Below, one piece after another: positions 34,570 through 46,419 of a stretch of 64,000 nucleotides of DNA. Within the stretch, counting starts at the first letter, position 1. Every line of letters starts with the position of its first letter. The stretch comes from Megaustenia siamemsis. Lineage: Eukaryota > Mollusca > Gastropoda > Stylommatophora > Ariophantidae. The notes beneath the pieces are model-generated. The model was not told the DNA's origin and did no database searches. It was given only the letters and a program-made list of their open reading frames with translations. The stretch spans positions 63,054,493-63,118,492 of the forward strand of contig JAVIAB010000092.1 in the NCBI GenBank assembly GCA_032433765.1, given 5' to 3'. The translations under genes were made by a program, and so were the position numbers.

Positions 34570-35530
34570 GCCATAAGAACTGGAAACTAATTGGGAATGT
34601 TTCAACAAATAAAACAGGGTGTTAGACAAGGTTGTGTGCTGTCACTAGATTTGTTTAATATTTATAGTGAGATTATTTTAAGATCCATAAGAGACATGCC
34701 TGGAATAACAATTGGAGGTCATAATATAAATAATCTAAAGTATGCTGATGATACAGTCTTAATCGCTAAGAGTGAAAATGAGTTACAAGAAATGTTGGAC
34801 ATTATAGTGAAAGAAATCAAAAATAAAGGACTCAGCCTTAATAGCAAAAAGACAGAGGTAATGGTAACAACAAATAAAAAGACATCACCTCAGTGCAAAA
34901 TAAAGACAATTGGAACAATATTAAAACAGGTAAATGAATTTAAATATTTGGGAACTTTTGTTAACCTCAGACAGAAGATGTACAAAAGAGGTGAGATGCA
35001 GAATGGCTCAGGCAAAAGCAGCTTTAAAAAAAATGAGGAAGATACTATGCAATCCATTTTTGACAATAGAAACAAGAAAAAGAGTTCTTAAATGTTATGT
35101 AGAGCCAGTCTTAACATATGGATGCGAATCATGAACAATAGGACAACAGACAAGAAAATCACTGGAGTCTGTAGAAATGTGGTTTTACAGAAGAATATTG
35201 AGAGTACCATGGACAGCTAAGAAGAGTAATGAAGATGTTCTGAGAGAGGTCAAAGCAAAAAGAGAGCTAATTTCCAATATTAGGAAGAAATAATCATCAT
35301 TTTTTGGCCATGTAATGAGAAGAGAACAACTGGAATATATTGTAACAACTGGAAAAATTGAGGGACGAAGAGATAGAGAGAAGCAAAGAGAAAAAATAAC
35401 AGACAGCTTAAGAGAATGGCTTGGCAGAAGGTCAACAACAGAAATGATAAATAGCTGCTGAGATCCAAAGTTGTGGAGAGACATGATTGCCTACGCCAAT
35501 AGGCCCGGTACTTGATGATGATAATGTAAA
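34570..35530 (+). mobile_element. RTE-like LINE (group C) copy C2, 5'-truncated
   Basis: The frame at 34591-35091 reads FQQIKQGVRQGCVLSLDLFN, KYADDTVLIAKSENELQEML and GLSLNSKKTEVMVTTNKKTS. After a frameshift near 34970, the frame 34934-35134 reads RMAQAKAALKKMRKI...YGCES. It continues with WFYRRILRVPWTAKKSNEDV and FFGHVMRREQ and ends CCCGGTACTTGATGATGATAATG. Stop codons after YGCES and after RKK show decay. Very similar to C3 (39748-40817) and C4. Confidence 0.9.
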
Positions 35531-36238
35531 AAATTAAAGTATGTAAAATGTATCCAAACAGTTAATTAATTTTAATGTTGAGAGATTATGTATAATTATA
35601 TTTATATGCTACAGTATCTCACTTTAACTGTATTCATTAAAAGTAGAGATTTATAAAAACTTATTTTTTTTAAACTGCAGCTGGAAAATAATATGAATGA
35701 AAATAATTTTAATTGGATGGCTGTTTTTATTCAGTACCCTGCACATTTAAATGTACATAAGATTCTTTAACCATACCTGTCAGTCTGTAAGGGTCGGCTG
35801 TAATTTATAAGGTTTTTTTTTATTAATAAATTGTAGTGTATGACCTTACACATCTGTTTGTAAGGTTTTTAGCCCAGACGCACAAAACAAAGTGCCATTG
35901 TAAATCTTTGTAAAATAGGTCAAATTGTACAAGTGATAAAATTTCAATACTTTTAAAAAATAAGAATATGAAGTCAATTGAGACTTCAATAACTGATAAT
36001 TGCGTATAACTCTCTTTAGTTTTTTTTGTTTGCATAGCTTGAGAGTTACATGAAGTATGAATAGGATGCTGGTTATGTAACACATTTATTGTTTTAAAAC
36101 TTATATATATTGTGAATGACCTAAAAATAGTGCCCTCTTATACACAGTCACTCATGCGGCAAAGGAAGAAAAAAAAACAAATACTGACTTTTACTCATAG
36201 AAAATGTTTAATTCTTTCTTATGTTCACACAATGACTA
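35531..36238. other. Intron, nothing recognised
   Basis: AT-rich without a match. Confidence 0.55.
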
Positions 36239-36495
36239 CTACTGTTTGTCATCCACCCTTAGAAGGATCTTTAGTGGGGATAGATGTAGTGGGTTGTGTT
36301 TTGCAAAACAACTGTGATGCTTAAACTTTTCAATCCAACACATCCAACTTCAGCATAGCAGTTTTGAGTACCAGGTTTCCTTCCCACTTGATCTCTTCTT
36401 GCTAGTCTTTTTCCAGGAAACCCCACTTGGAGGTGGTCATGATCACCCCTGTTGTTTCCCAATCCTGATTCATGCTGTCAGCTGCTGTGAGTCAC
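36239..36495 (+). repeat. Repeat D copy 2
   Basis: CATCCACCCTTAGAAGGAT, AACACATCCAACTTCAGCAT, TTTTGAGTACCAGGTTTCC and TTGATCTCTTCTTGCTAG match the copy at 47175-47405. Confidence 0.6.
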
Positions 36496-36544
36496 TAACT
36501 GCTCTTACCTCAGTTGCTGATGGGTATCTTGGCCCCCACTCATA

Positions 36545-36790
36545 GAAGCTGAGTATGCTTGAGACAAGTCATCAACCTTTGAACAAAAAGATTCTGGGTT
36601 TGAATCCTGCCACAAAGAATCTTTCTCTTCAAATGTACAATTTCTTAGTGGATTTATCTTCCCCTGACCTCTAAATAATAAGATCCTAAGACTAGCCCTC
36701 TCAGAAAAAGGTAAAAAAATGGCGGTCTGATGAACACCCTGCATATAATAAAGAATCTGTTAAAGTTGAGAAAAGTAGGTAGGTAAAAAA
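36545..36790 (+). mobile_element. tRNA-derived SINE2 copy
   Basis: Head with GAGACAAGTCATCAACC and B box TGGGTTTGAATCCTG; body TATCTTCCCCTGACCTCT; 3' part AAAGAATCTGTTAAAGTTG. Same family as 25528. Confidence 0.6.
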
Positions 36791-36794
36791 AAAA

Positions 36795-38145
36795 AAGTCA
36801 CTACCTTGAAAAAATTTCTAAGCAGTTAAAAATTATACCTATGTCAAAGATGAATGTATTTGGACCCAAAGGGGCAGAAATCACAACTTGCTATAAACTA
36901 GTGACATAAAACATCAATTCCGACTTAGCAGGTATCCACCTGTTGAAAAAAAAAAATTCATAGAAGTTAATATGTTTTCTCTTATAGAAGATGTTGGATG
37001 CACAACAGGCTGGTTTTAAAGATGTTTTCATTTCTTTGCTTCATAATTGGTTATGTGAAATGGTATGGTTTAGTTATATATCCATACTAAAACAACTGAT
37101 TTTTGTGTGTGGTATTTTGTGAGTGGTATTTTGTGTGTGTGTGTGTGACTTATGTAAAGGTTTTATCAGTCTGTTTGACAGATTTTAGCTGTTAAATGTC
37201 AACAGGTATGTTTAGTTATTTTTTTTCCACAAAAAACATATGTTTAATAATGAATAATGTTTTATCATACCAAGGATAGTTTTTTTTTTTTTAAATAATG
37301 TGAAATGTTCTATTATTTCAACAATTTTATATTTTTTGCTGCCAGGTTTTGGTGTCAGATGATAGCTACTTGCATTATTAAGTAAATATAGAACTGAACT
37401 ATCACTGTGGATGAAATCAGTATTTAAACCTTTCCTACCCTGATGCTTTTAAAAAAACAGTACCATACTTTTGTGACTCTATTAACAAGATTGAATATTT
37501 TGATGTTGTATAAGAAATTAGACAAATATAGCACAATCTAAATGGGGAACAAATACGTTTTTTTTAAATTTAAAGTAATTAGCTTTCATTATTTTAAGAA
37601 TGTACTATTGAACTATGGTATGCTAAACAAATGCATACTGAATGTACTGAACGTGCAAAACACAATTCAATACATTTTACTATGTGAATGAAGAAAACAT
37701 AGAATTATGCAGTTTGTTAGATATTGTGAACAATTAGTATAGCCATGCTTTATAGCCACTAATATTGTTAGTATATTAGTAATGCTGTAAACAAAATACA
37801 TTTTAAATCATTATCCAAGTAGTTTTTACTGCTAGGTTTTAAAACACCAGAAAATCTAACAAATAGTAATATTAACAACAACAACAAATATTAATATTAA
37901 ATCTATTTTACAAACTCAGTCTCTCAACTACATACTGAAATTTACTCTTTGAGCAATGTGCTTAGTTAGCATTCTTTTGTTTAAATTAAGTAAATTATCA
38001 TTTTGATTTTAAACAACATGAATTATATGTATGACACAATATTGGTTATATGTTAAGTACTTCCTGTGGACCATAATATGTTTGAAGTTACAGTATTGTA
38101 GTGATTGCTACACTTTTCTATTGACCAGATGTGTCAATTAAAAAG
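36795..38145. other. Intron, nothing recognised
   Basis: AT-rich, with a GT run near 37133-37147. Confidence 0.55.
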
Positions 38146-38149
38146 ATGT

Positions 38150-38335
38150 GCAAACTATTTTCAGACATCTTGGCTTGAAGACTTCCTCTAAAAATGGGTA
38201 TCGGAGATTTTCTCTGGAAAGTAGGATGGCTTGGTGTGATATTGACCACATCACCCATAAATGTATAGATGTGCTGAACTAAAATGGGCACAAAAACCAT
38301 TTTCTTCTTATGCCAAACAAAAAGGTGTTGGGTGC
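38150..38335 (+). mobile_element. Old, strongly diverged relative of SINE1
   Basis: Order and spacing match SINE1: AAAAATGGGTATCGGAGATTTT, CTGGAAAGTAGGATGGC, TGATATTGACCACATCACCC and GATGTGCTGAACT, then a TATGCCA near the end. The tRNA head is not readable. Confidence 0.6.
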
Positions 38336-38429
38336 TCAAATAATTAATGGATATCAGTTTCAGGTGATCAAATTAAATGGATGTGGGTTCAAGTCAAAAT
38401 AGGGTGAAAAAAGGCTTTTCTCGCAAGGG

Positions 38430-38436
<7 letters not shown>

Positions 38437-38463
<27 letters not shown>
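38437..38463 (+). repeat. Poly-A run
   Basis: An A homopolymer of about 27, possibly the tail of a lost retroposon. Confidence 0.9.
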
Positions 38464-38465
<2 letters not shown>

Positions 38466-38696
38466 TGACCTGCACATTATGTGTCGACTGCACTGGGTAA
38501 ACAGCCTCTAATCTCTAACCCCATAGAAAAACTACTCTAGCAGACACCAGAAATAAGATAAATGTAGTTATGGTAGTTTCCTTACTTTTTTCTGTTTCTG
38601 TTATTTTGTGTGTGTGTGTTTAAGTTAAATGTCAGCTGCATATATTAGAATACAATAAAAAAGAAGTACATAAATTAGTAAATAAAATTAGAACAT

Positions 38697-38885
38697 CCTG
38701 TCATCTGCATCATTGAGGGCCATCTCCGCATCGAAGGTTGGCTACCATGGAGCGCCATTCCACTCTGTCTCTTGCTTTGATGATGCAGATTGTCATAGGC
38801 TGACTTGTTCATCTTTTGATGTTACTCGTCCATGCTAGTCTTGGTCTGTCTTTGCCTTTCTTTTTAGTGTTTACCCTTAAAGCAG
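38697..38885 (-). mobile_element. LINE group D 3' fragment
   Basis: Matches 56884-57060 and 63525-63700: GAGGGCCATCTCCGCATCG, GAAGGTTGGCTACCATGGAG and CTTGGTCTGTC. This is the C-terminal end of the group D protein on the minus strand. Confidence 0.85.
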
Positions 38886-39107
38886 GTATGGGAGGTGTGA
38901 ATATTGTGTCACTAGTTTAAAATCAAAGCTGTGATATCAGCACCTTTCAGCCTAATACATCTATATTTAACATGGGTAGACTTGCTTTAAAATGTTTGGG
39001 AGAAATTTTTGAAAATATTTGTAAATGGTGTGGTTGAAGCCTTACATAATAAATGGACAACACATATTTTAACTACATTTTGGCTCAATAGACCTTAAGC
39101 AGGAACA

Positions 39108-39527
39108 GTGTATGAAGGAATGAAATGTAATGTGGTGTATGAAGGGCAGCTTACAGAAGCATTTGAAATAAGAACAGGAGTATGGCAAGGATGCCTTCTA
39201 TCTCCATTTCTCCATCTACTGGCTATAGATTGGATTTTGAAAAATAATTCAAAACAACAGAAATGGAATTCAGGGGAATTCACCAAGCAACTTGATGATT
39301 TAGACTTTGCTGATGATATAGCTCTCCTATCACAAAACCATCAACAGATGCAAGATAAAATGAGCATACTTGATGAGAGATCACAGATGGGACTGAAAAT
39401 AAATAAAGATAAGACCAAAATTATGAGAATAAATGCAGTTAGCAATAACCAAATAAAAATAGGAGAAATACCTCTACTATATGTACAATCTTACATATAT
39501 CTGGGCAGTAATATAGACAAAGAGTAG
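39108..39527 (+). pseudogene. RT segment of LINE B3
   Basis: Reads RTGVWQGCLLSPFLHLLAID (the usual G-V-R/K-Q-G-C with Trp in place of the basic residue), then LDFADDIALLSQNHQQMQDK (catalytic FADD box), GLKINKDKTKIMRIN and YIYLGSNID. Truncated 5' by the insertion process and frameshifted at about 39525. Related to B1 but clearly another subfamily. Confidence 0.85.
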
Positions 39528-41171
39528 GAACAGAAAATGATACTAAAATAAGGATATCAAAAGCAAGAGGAGCATTTGTTGCTCTGGGAAACATATGGAA
39601 GTCCAAAGATATAAGGTTAAATACTAAAATAAAAATTTTCAACTGCAATGTTAAGTCAGTCTTATTATATCGCTGTAAAACATGGAGAACAACTAAAATG
39701 ACAATCATGAAGATACAGACTATCATTAATCGATGCTAACACAGAATCATCATCATCATCAAGTACCGGGCCTACTGGCATAGGTGATTATGTCTCTCCA
39801 CAACTTTCAATCTCAGCAGCTATTTATCATTTCTGTTGTTGACCTTCTGCCAAGCCATTCTCTTAAGCTGTCTGTTATTGTTTCTCTTTGCTTCTCTCTA
39901 TCTCTTCGTCCCTCAATTTTTCCAGTTGTTACAATATATTTCAGTTGTTCTCTTCTCATTACATGGCCAAAAAATGATGATTGTTTCTTCCTAATATTGG
40001 AAATTAGCTCTCTTTTTGTTTGACCTCTCTCAGAACATCTTCATTACACTTCTTAGCTGTCCATGGTACTCTCAACATTCTTCTGTAAAACCACATTTCT
40101 ACAGACTCCAATGATTTTCTTGTCTGTTGTCCTGTTATCCATGATTCGCATTCATATGTTAAGACTGGCTCTACATAACATTTAAGAACTCTTTTTCTTG
40201 TTTCTATTGTCAAAAATGGATTGCATAGTATCTTCCTCATTTTTTGGAAAGCTGCTTTTGCCTGAGCCATTCTGCATCTCACCTCTTTTGTACATCTTCC
40301 GTCTGAGGTTAACAAAGTTCCCAAATATTTAAATTCATTTACCTGTTTTAATATTGTTCCAATTGTCTTTATTTTTGCACTGAGGTGATGTCTTTTTCTT
40401 TGTTGTTACCATTACCTCTGTCTTTTTGCTATTAAGGCTGAGTCCTTTATTTTTGCTTTCTTTCACTATAATGTCCAACATTTCTTGTAACTCATTTTCA
40501 CTCTTAGCGATTAAGACTGTATCATCAGCATACCTTAGATTATTTATATTATGACCTCCAATTGTTATTCCAGGCATGTCCCTTATGGATCTTAAAATAA
40601 TCTCACTATATATTAAACAATCTGGTGACAGCACACAACCTTGTCTAACACCCTGTTTTATTTGTTGAAACATTCCCAATTGGTTTCCACTTCTTATGGC
40701 CGCTGTTTGTTGCCAGTACATATTCTTTATTATTCTTAGATATTTGCTGTCTACGTTTATGCTTTCTAAAATTTTGATTATTTCTTGGTGCTTTACTTTG
40801 TTAAATGCCACAGAAAATAACACAGAATAAAAGGATGAAAATGGCAGAACAAAATCACTAACATAGAATTATGGAAATGTACCAGTCAAATACCAGTGGA
40901 TAAAGAGATGCAATGAAGATGATGGGGCTGGATAGGACACACACTGCGGAAGCCAAATCAGAGTATTACACAACAGGCCCTTTTTTTAAAACCCCAGGGA
41001 AAAAGACAAAGAGGAAGACAAGGAATTCTTGGAGAAGACAGATAGAAGCAGAGATGAAGATGATGGGGAAGACATGGAATGATCTTAAAAGAATGGCAAG
41101 AAATAGAACGGCTTGGAAAGTATTTGTTGAAGTCCTATACTCCACAGGAAGCTGAAAGGTAAAAGAAGAAA
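39109..41171 (+). mobile_element. LINE group B-like copy B3 inserted in the foldback left arm
   Basis: Flanked by AGGAACAG at 39101-39108 and 41172-41179; removing it restores a left arm that matches the right arm. It starts at MYEGMKCNVVYEG, inside the RT, so it is 5'-truncated. The protein runs to VQSYIYLGSNIDKE (39109-39527), on through decayed frames to 39736, and resumes at 40829 after another insertion. It ends with [19 protein letters not shown] and NRTAWKVFVEVLYSTGS near 41155. Confidence 0.85.
39748..40817 (-). mobile_element. RTE-like LINE (group C) copy C3 nested in B3, 11-bp TSD
   Basis: Flanked by a perfect TAACACAGAAT at 39737-39747 and 40818-40828; removing it rejoins LINE B3. 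The ATCATCATCATC 3' tail is on the left. The minus strand reads FNKVKHQEIIKILESINVDS, GVRQGCVLSPDC, RYADDTVLIAKSENELQEML (40335-40823), then RMAQAKAAFQKMRKILCNPF and FYRRMLRVPWTAKK (40004-40324), with frameshifts between. 5'-truncated within the RT. Confidence 0.92.
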
Positions 41172-41473
41172 AGGAACAGCAAACAACACACATGCAGATA
41201 TGTAAGTAAATAAAATTAGCCCTACATAGCTAACCAACTAATAATGAAGTATCTGAAACAAAATAATCTTCAACTAGCATGAGAATTAAAAATAAAAATG
41301 TCTTTCCTGTGTAATGCATTGAGGCCCAGAGGAAAATGAACACTGGCTAGTCCATGCAGAATACTCAGTGTAGCTGACCAGCTAATGAGAGGGCCAGAAT
41401 GGCTTTTTATTTTTATTTCTCATACTAGTTTGAGATTATTCTGTTTTAGGTACTTCATTATTAGTAGCTATGT

Positions 41474-41783
41474 TTATAGTTATGTATATGAGGAAGTTCT
41501 CAAAGAGGCCAACACAAAAAGGGAGCTCTTAAAAAACATCAGAAAGAAGCAATCAACATTTTTCAGGCACATCATGAGAAGAGGAAAGTTGGAATACTTG
41601 GTTACAACTGGCAAAATAAAAGGAAAGAGAGATCGCGGGCGACAAAGAGAGAAAATACTGGATAGCTTGGTGTCATGGCATGGAAAACAGTCAACAACAG
41701 AACTGATACGATGCACTGTAGATAGAAGATTGTGGAGGGACATGATCACCTACGCCAACCGGTATGGCACATGATGATGATGT
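41474..41783 (+). mobile_element. RTE-like LINE (group C') fragment in the foldback right arm
   Basis: The open stretch reads EVLKEANTKRELLKNIRKKQ, FFRHIMRRGKLEYLVTTGKI and KRDRGRQREKILDSLVSWHG. It ends CGGTATGGCACATGATGATGATG. It interrupts the palindrome between GCTATGT and AGGGCTAATT. Confidence 0.85.
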
Positions 41784-42084
41784 AGGGCTAATTTTATTTA
41801 CTTATATATCTGTGGGTGTGTTGTTTGTTGTTCCTGCTGAAGGCCTATTGAGCTGAAACATCGTTCAAATTTTGCGTTGTCCGTTTATTAGGTAAAGCTT
41901 CAACCATACCATTTTAAAATATTTTTTTCATTTCTTCTTTGCAATCAGCTTTACTGGAGTTTTGCATTTTATGCATTTATATGTTTTTCTTTGCCTTTAA
42001 CTCTTTAAAGTGTTTTGCCAAGACAACAGCCATTTTTGGCCTGCTCTTCTTTAATGTGTGCAAGGTTTTTGCCTATCTTCTAGA

Positions 42085-42240
42085 GGTCTAGACATCGATC
42101 TCATTATCCAGAGACCAAGGGAGGGTGAAGCCACAAAAAAAACCATGGAACCCGAAGTGAAAAATTGCCACAGTTTGTGCCAGGGTTATAACCTGGGACC
42201 TTCCTGGCTGATATCTTACCTCTATACCACAAGGTTTCTC
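42085..42240 (-). mobile_element. Likely tRNA-derived SINE, decayed
   Basis: Reverse strand: GTATAGAGGTAAGATATCAG (A-box-like) and GGTCCCAGGTTATAACCC (decayed B box). Similar to 29813-29975. Confidence 0.5.
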
Positions 42241-42249
42241 AACTTGTAC

Positions 42250-42572
42250 TAATGCATTGAAATTTTGTCCTTGAAACCTTTCTAGAAATCTATTTGTAAA
42301 AATATGTGATTTGATGATTAATATTCATGCACCTAGTGGAGGTTGGAAAGCAGACAGAATTGTACAGTGCAGCTATGTGTTTAGGTGGACATATGTATAC
42401 TTTTACAAATGCAATTGTTCTGCCAAATTTTCATTTAATGTTTTCCATACATGCAACCACACTAAATATTTTATTTGAGCTGAAGAAACTAATTCATTAA
42501 AAGTTTGGAGATAATTTAAATTCAAAGTATAGATCTGTAACTTTTAGTCATAGTTTTTTTTATATTAATAAA

Positions 42573-42618
<46 letters not shown>

Positions 42619-43253
42619 ATAATTTTTATGAGTCAGTTTATTTTGATACTGAATATGTTATTATGTTTACTTGCTTCATTGTTGTGTAAATTATTTTTTT
42701 AACTTCATTTTATTAAAGTATTTTTAGGCAAAAGTGTTATGTAAATGAACTTTGTTGTGCTTGTCATGTTTGTCTTTCATTTATAATTTCCTATTTGTGC
42801 TATTCAGGTTGTTTCGTATAAATTTGCTTGTTCATACTTTTCACATATTTTTCATATAAATTTACTTGTTTGTGCTTTTCATGTTTTTTTCACATGTGTT
42901 ATTGCTCATTGTTAATGTTTTAATTTATTTTATGCTTGAACAATATGTTCATAAAATTGCCAGCACCTTTGCTTTTAAAGCTTATTGTCTTCTGCTTTTT
43001 TCATGTTACTAAGATTTAGTAATTATTTTTCATATCTAATGCTATTTGCATCAGTTCATTTAGTAATTTGTTTTAATAATAAGCTTCCTATTTAGCTCTA
43101 TTTAGAACTTTAGAACTAAGGATGTTCACATTTATGTAAAATTTAAATTCTCATTCTATATTGTAATTGTATGAGTTTGCATAAACTAATACATACAAAC
43201 AATACCGTTCACATCATAGGATCATTTGTAGGAAGAGCCAGAAATAACAAAAC
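42250..43253. other. Intron, nothing recognised besides an AT run
   Basis: AT-rich. An AT microsatellite lies at 42575-42613. A short imperfect repeat (TTCATACTTTTCACATATTTTT / TGTGCTTTTCATGTTTTTTTCA) lies near 42830-42900. Confidence 0.6.
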
Positions 43254-43312
43254 AGATATATATATATTTATATATATATATTCTATATATATATTTATAT
43301 ATAATATATATC
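43254..43312 (+). repeat. AT-rich microsatellite
   Basis: Interrupted TATATA tract. Confidence 0.95.
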
Positions 43313-43454
43313 TGTGATGAGATTCAAATTTGAAGTGATATTGATGGCCAAAACCAATGCTTGTGTCAGGGTAACTAATAACACACACTTCATTTGGGCA
43401 TCCCCAAGATCAAAGAAATCTCCTCTTTCTGGCATTCACCTGATGACTACCCAA

Positions 43455-43700
43455 GGAATTGATAGTCATCTTCATTATCCATCCTTATTGTGTGGTTTAT
43501 TTGCACCTTTCAGCTCAACACATCTTACTCCAGTACTGTCTTGTTTAGTACTAGGTTGCCTTTCCTATTCGATTCCTACTTACTTGGACATTTTAGACTG
43601 ATTAGCCTGTTTCAAGAGGCACCATGAAGAGGCAGAGTTGATGTTGGTTCACCCATCTTGACACAAACCATCAGCTATGAGTTGCTGACAGCTTCCAAGT
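43455..43700 (+). repeat. Repeat D copy 3
   Basis: TTTGCACCTTTCAGCTCAAC, CTTACTCCAGTACTGTCTTG, TGATTAGCCTGTTTCAAGAG and GGCACCATGAAGAGG match 47265-47400. It extends to TTGACACAAACCATCAGC. Confidence 0.65.
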
Positions 43701-44003
43701 GCCAGTCAAGTGCCTTGCCTCCAGTTTAAAGAAATGAGAATTAAGAAAGGCATATTGTCTTTGCCACTGGTCTATATCATCAGTGGATACCATAATCAAA
43801 GGAGAGGATGAACAATGCACTTGAGATAGGAAGAAATTGTTACTCTTGAAAAAAAAACATACAGAGAATAGTGCTCTGCAAAAACACATCTTTGAATATT
43901 GACCAGTTAGTTAACATTCTTGTTGTTGAGATTGACACTGTTTTTTATACTCACGGGACTGTGAGGAGATGGCTAAAATCAGAATGGTGATTTACTGTTA
44001 TAA

Positions 44004-44265
44004 AAGTAAAAGTAAAGTACTCCCGTCACGCCAAGTGGCATATAGGGAATATGGTGTTAGTGACTATAAATTTTACAGACCTTCGGCACATGATTTTTGG
44101 GGTAATGTGGTCGGTATTATGCCCGTGCCGCTTTACTTTCCCTGAAAAAAATGTGGTACCCATTAAAGGCTGGATGAACCCGGAGCCGTCGGTTGGGATC
44201 GAACCCTACCTCTTCTCGTGTCCTTTGTTGTCCAGTTCACTAACCACTGAGCTATCGCGGCTCCC
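44004..44265 (-). mobile_element. SINE1 copy e, 16-bp TSD
   Basis: Full length on the minus strand. A perfect TGATTTACTGTTATAA at 43988-44003 and 44266-44281 brackets it. Head GGAGCCGCGATAGCTCAGTG and B box GGTTCGATCCC read on the reverse strand. Of the copies here it has the longest TSD, so it is probably among the youngest. Confidence 0.95.
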
Positions 44266-44281
44266 TGATTTACTGTTATAA

Positions 44282-44639
44282 TGAGGTAAAATAATCACAG
44301 AAGAACAAAACAGGACTTTCATCCTAAAGACATCCAGCATGAATATGAAGATGAAGACATACTGCTACGCTTTGTTCTCTTTTCTGAAATGTTTGTCAAG
44401 CAGCTTTTGTGTCAGAATCTTAGTCCATATGCAATAGAGCTCAGAACAATGGTTCCATTATGAATTTATTTAACATTTGAAGGCCTTGGACCTTTATGAA
44501 TTTGATTTGATCTACTGTCCTGGTCATACAGGAGTTCTTGGCCAAAAAAAAAGCGGATAGACTTACTTCAAGGTACCAGTAGTGGCCAACATTGGAGTTC
44601 TATAAGAAAGATATAATAAAAACTCCTGATAATCATTTT
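44282..44639. other. Intron, nothing recognised
   Basis: No match found. Confidence 0.5.
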
Positions 44640-44960
44640 TGGAGTGTTACACTATCTATGATTAATAAAAGTGTGTATTTGAGACTCCAAAAGTCTAACT
44701 AGGAAAAACATGAAAGGATGACTGAAATGATAAATTAGAACTGTGTAAAAACATTAAGTAATTACAAAGCAAGCCCTCATGTGGTAAATAACAGAATAAA
44801 AGGAAAAAAGTTTAACTCAAAAGAAACTATGAAGATATTGTGATAAGAGAGATAAAGATAAACAAAGAAAATAAGCATTAAGTTCCTTACTGAATCTGAA
44901 AGGCTTGCTTGTGGTGAGGCACAATGCAAATCCTATATGACATGTGATGACACAAAATTA
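44640..44960 (+). mobile_element. Old LINE group B fragment (B4)
   Basis: TTACAAAGCAAGCCCTCATG matches AGCAAAGCAAGCCCTCATAT of B1 (14178). The following TAAAAGGAAAAAAG, GATAAGAGAGATAAAGATAA and GAATCTGAAAGGCTTGC track the B1 C-terminal coding part with many changes. Confidence 0.6.
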
Positions 44961-44964
44961 CTGT

Positions 44965-45837
<873 letters not shown>

Positions 45838-46100
45838 CATTGAGAAACTAAACTTATAAAGAGACAAGACAAACTACGATGTTTCGGCAGAAGCCTTCAT
45901 CAAATATTTAAAAAAACATATTAACACAGAAACAAACAAGAAAGGTAATTACTAATCTCGAAATTTCAGAAGTGGAAAAGTTTGCCATCTTGAAATTAGT
46001 ACCCTTGTGTTTTAATATTTGCTGTTTGATATCTGATGAAGGCTTTTGCCAAAACATTGTAGTTTATCTTGTCTCTCTATATGTTTAGCTGCTTAATACC
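45838..46100. mobile_element. Inverted-repeat element with hammerhead-like core
   Basis: Arms: GAGACAAGACAAACTACGAT ... GCAGAAGCCTTCATC on the left (45860-45905) and GATGAAGGCTTTTGCC ... TAGTTTATCTTGTCTCTC on the right (46036-46078). Each arm, read toward its outer end, gives (C/T)TGATGA, a small hairpin AGGC-TTCT-GCC or AGGC-TTTT-GCC, then (G/A)AAAC. That is the hammerhead ribozyme core layout used by Penelope-like elements and retrozymes. Self-cleavage is not shown; the right copy has A in place of the first G of GAAA. Confidence 0.55.
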
Positions 46101-46168
46101 ATTTTATGTTTACTTTGCTTGTATTCTGGAGCTCTCTCCACAATATTTAATATACTTTATATTTGTGC

Positions 46169-46419
46169 GGCAGCCGTGCTAGCTCAGTAGTGAACTGGAC
46201 TACAAAGGAGAAGAGGTAGGGTTTGATCCCAACCGACGGCTTCCGGTTCACCCAGCCATTAATGGGTACCAGATTTTTTTCTGGGAAAGTAAAGCGGCAC
46301 GGGCGGAATACCGACCACATTAACCCAAAATTCATGGGCCGAAGGTCTGTAAAATTTATGCTCACTAACGCCATATTCCCTATACACCACTTGGCGTGAC
46401 GGGAGTACTTTACTTTTTC
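46169..46419 (+). mobile_element. SINE1 copy f (left part of a composite)
   Basis: SINE1 with GCTAGCTCAGTAG, GGTTTGATCCC, AATGGGTACCAGATTT and end GGGAGTACTTTACTTTT. The left TSD, TTATATTTGTGC, is at 46157-46168; its partner is not at the SINE end but at 46711-46722, after a second repeat. Confidence 0.9.

Larger units (their letters stand above)
38990..41940. mobile_element. Long inverted-repeat (foldback) element, disrupted by nested LINEs
   Basis: The left arm (38990-39108 joined to 41180-41311) pairs with the right arm (41400-41473 joined to 41784-41940). Examples: TGGTTGAAGCCTTACATAAT against ATTAGGTAAAGCTTCAACCA, AAATTAGCCCTACAT against TAGGGCTAATTT, AATAATGAAGTATCTGAAAC against GTACTTCATTATT. 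Without the insertions the arms are about 240 bp and the loop about 90 bp. There is no transposase. The arms hold TGCTGAAGGCC...GAGCTGAAAC, similar to the hammerhead-like core at 45838-46100; Penelope-type origin is possible. Confidence 0.7.

Noticed and set aside
35185..35484. Hydrophobic minus-strand protein (also at 9961-10263, 39784-40023, 41480-41749 and 59546-59785)
   Set aside because: It recurs only because it is the antisense of the conserved group C LINE C-terminus.
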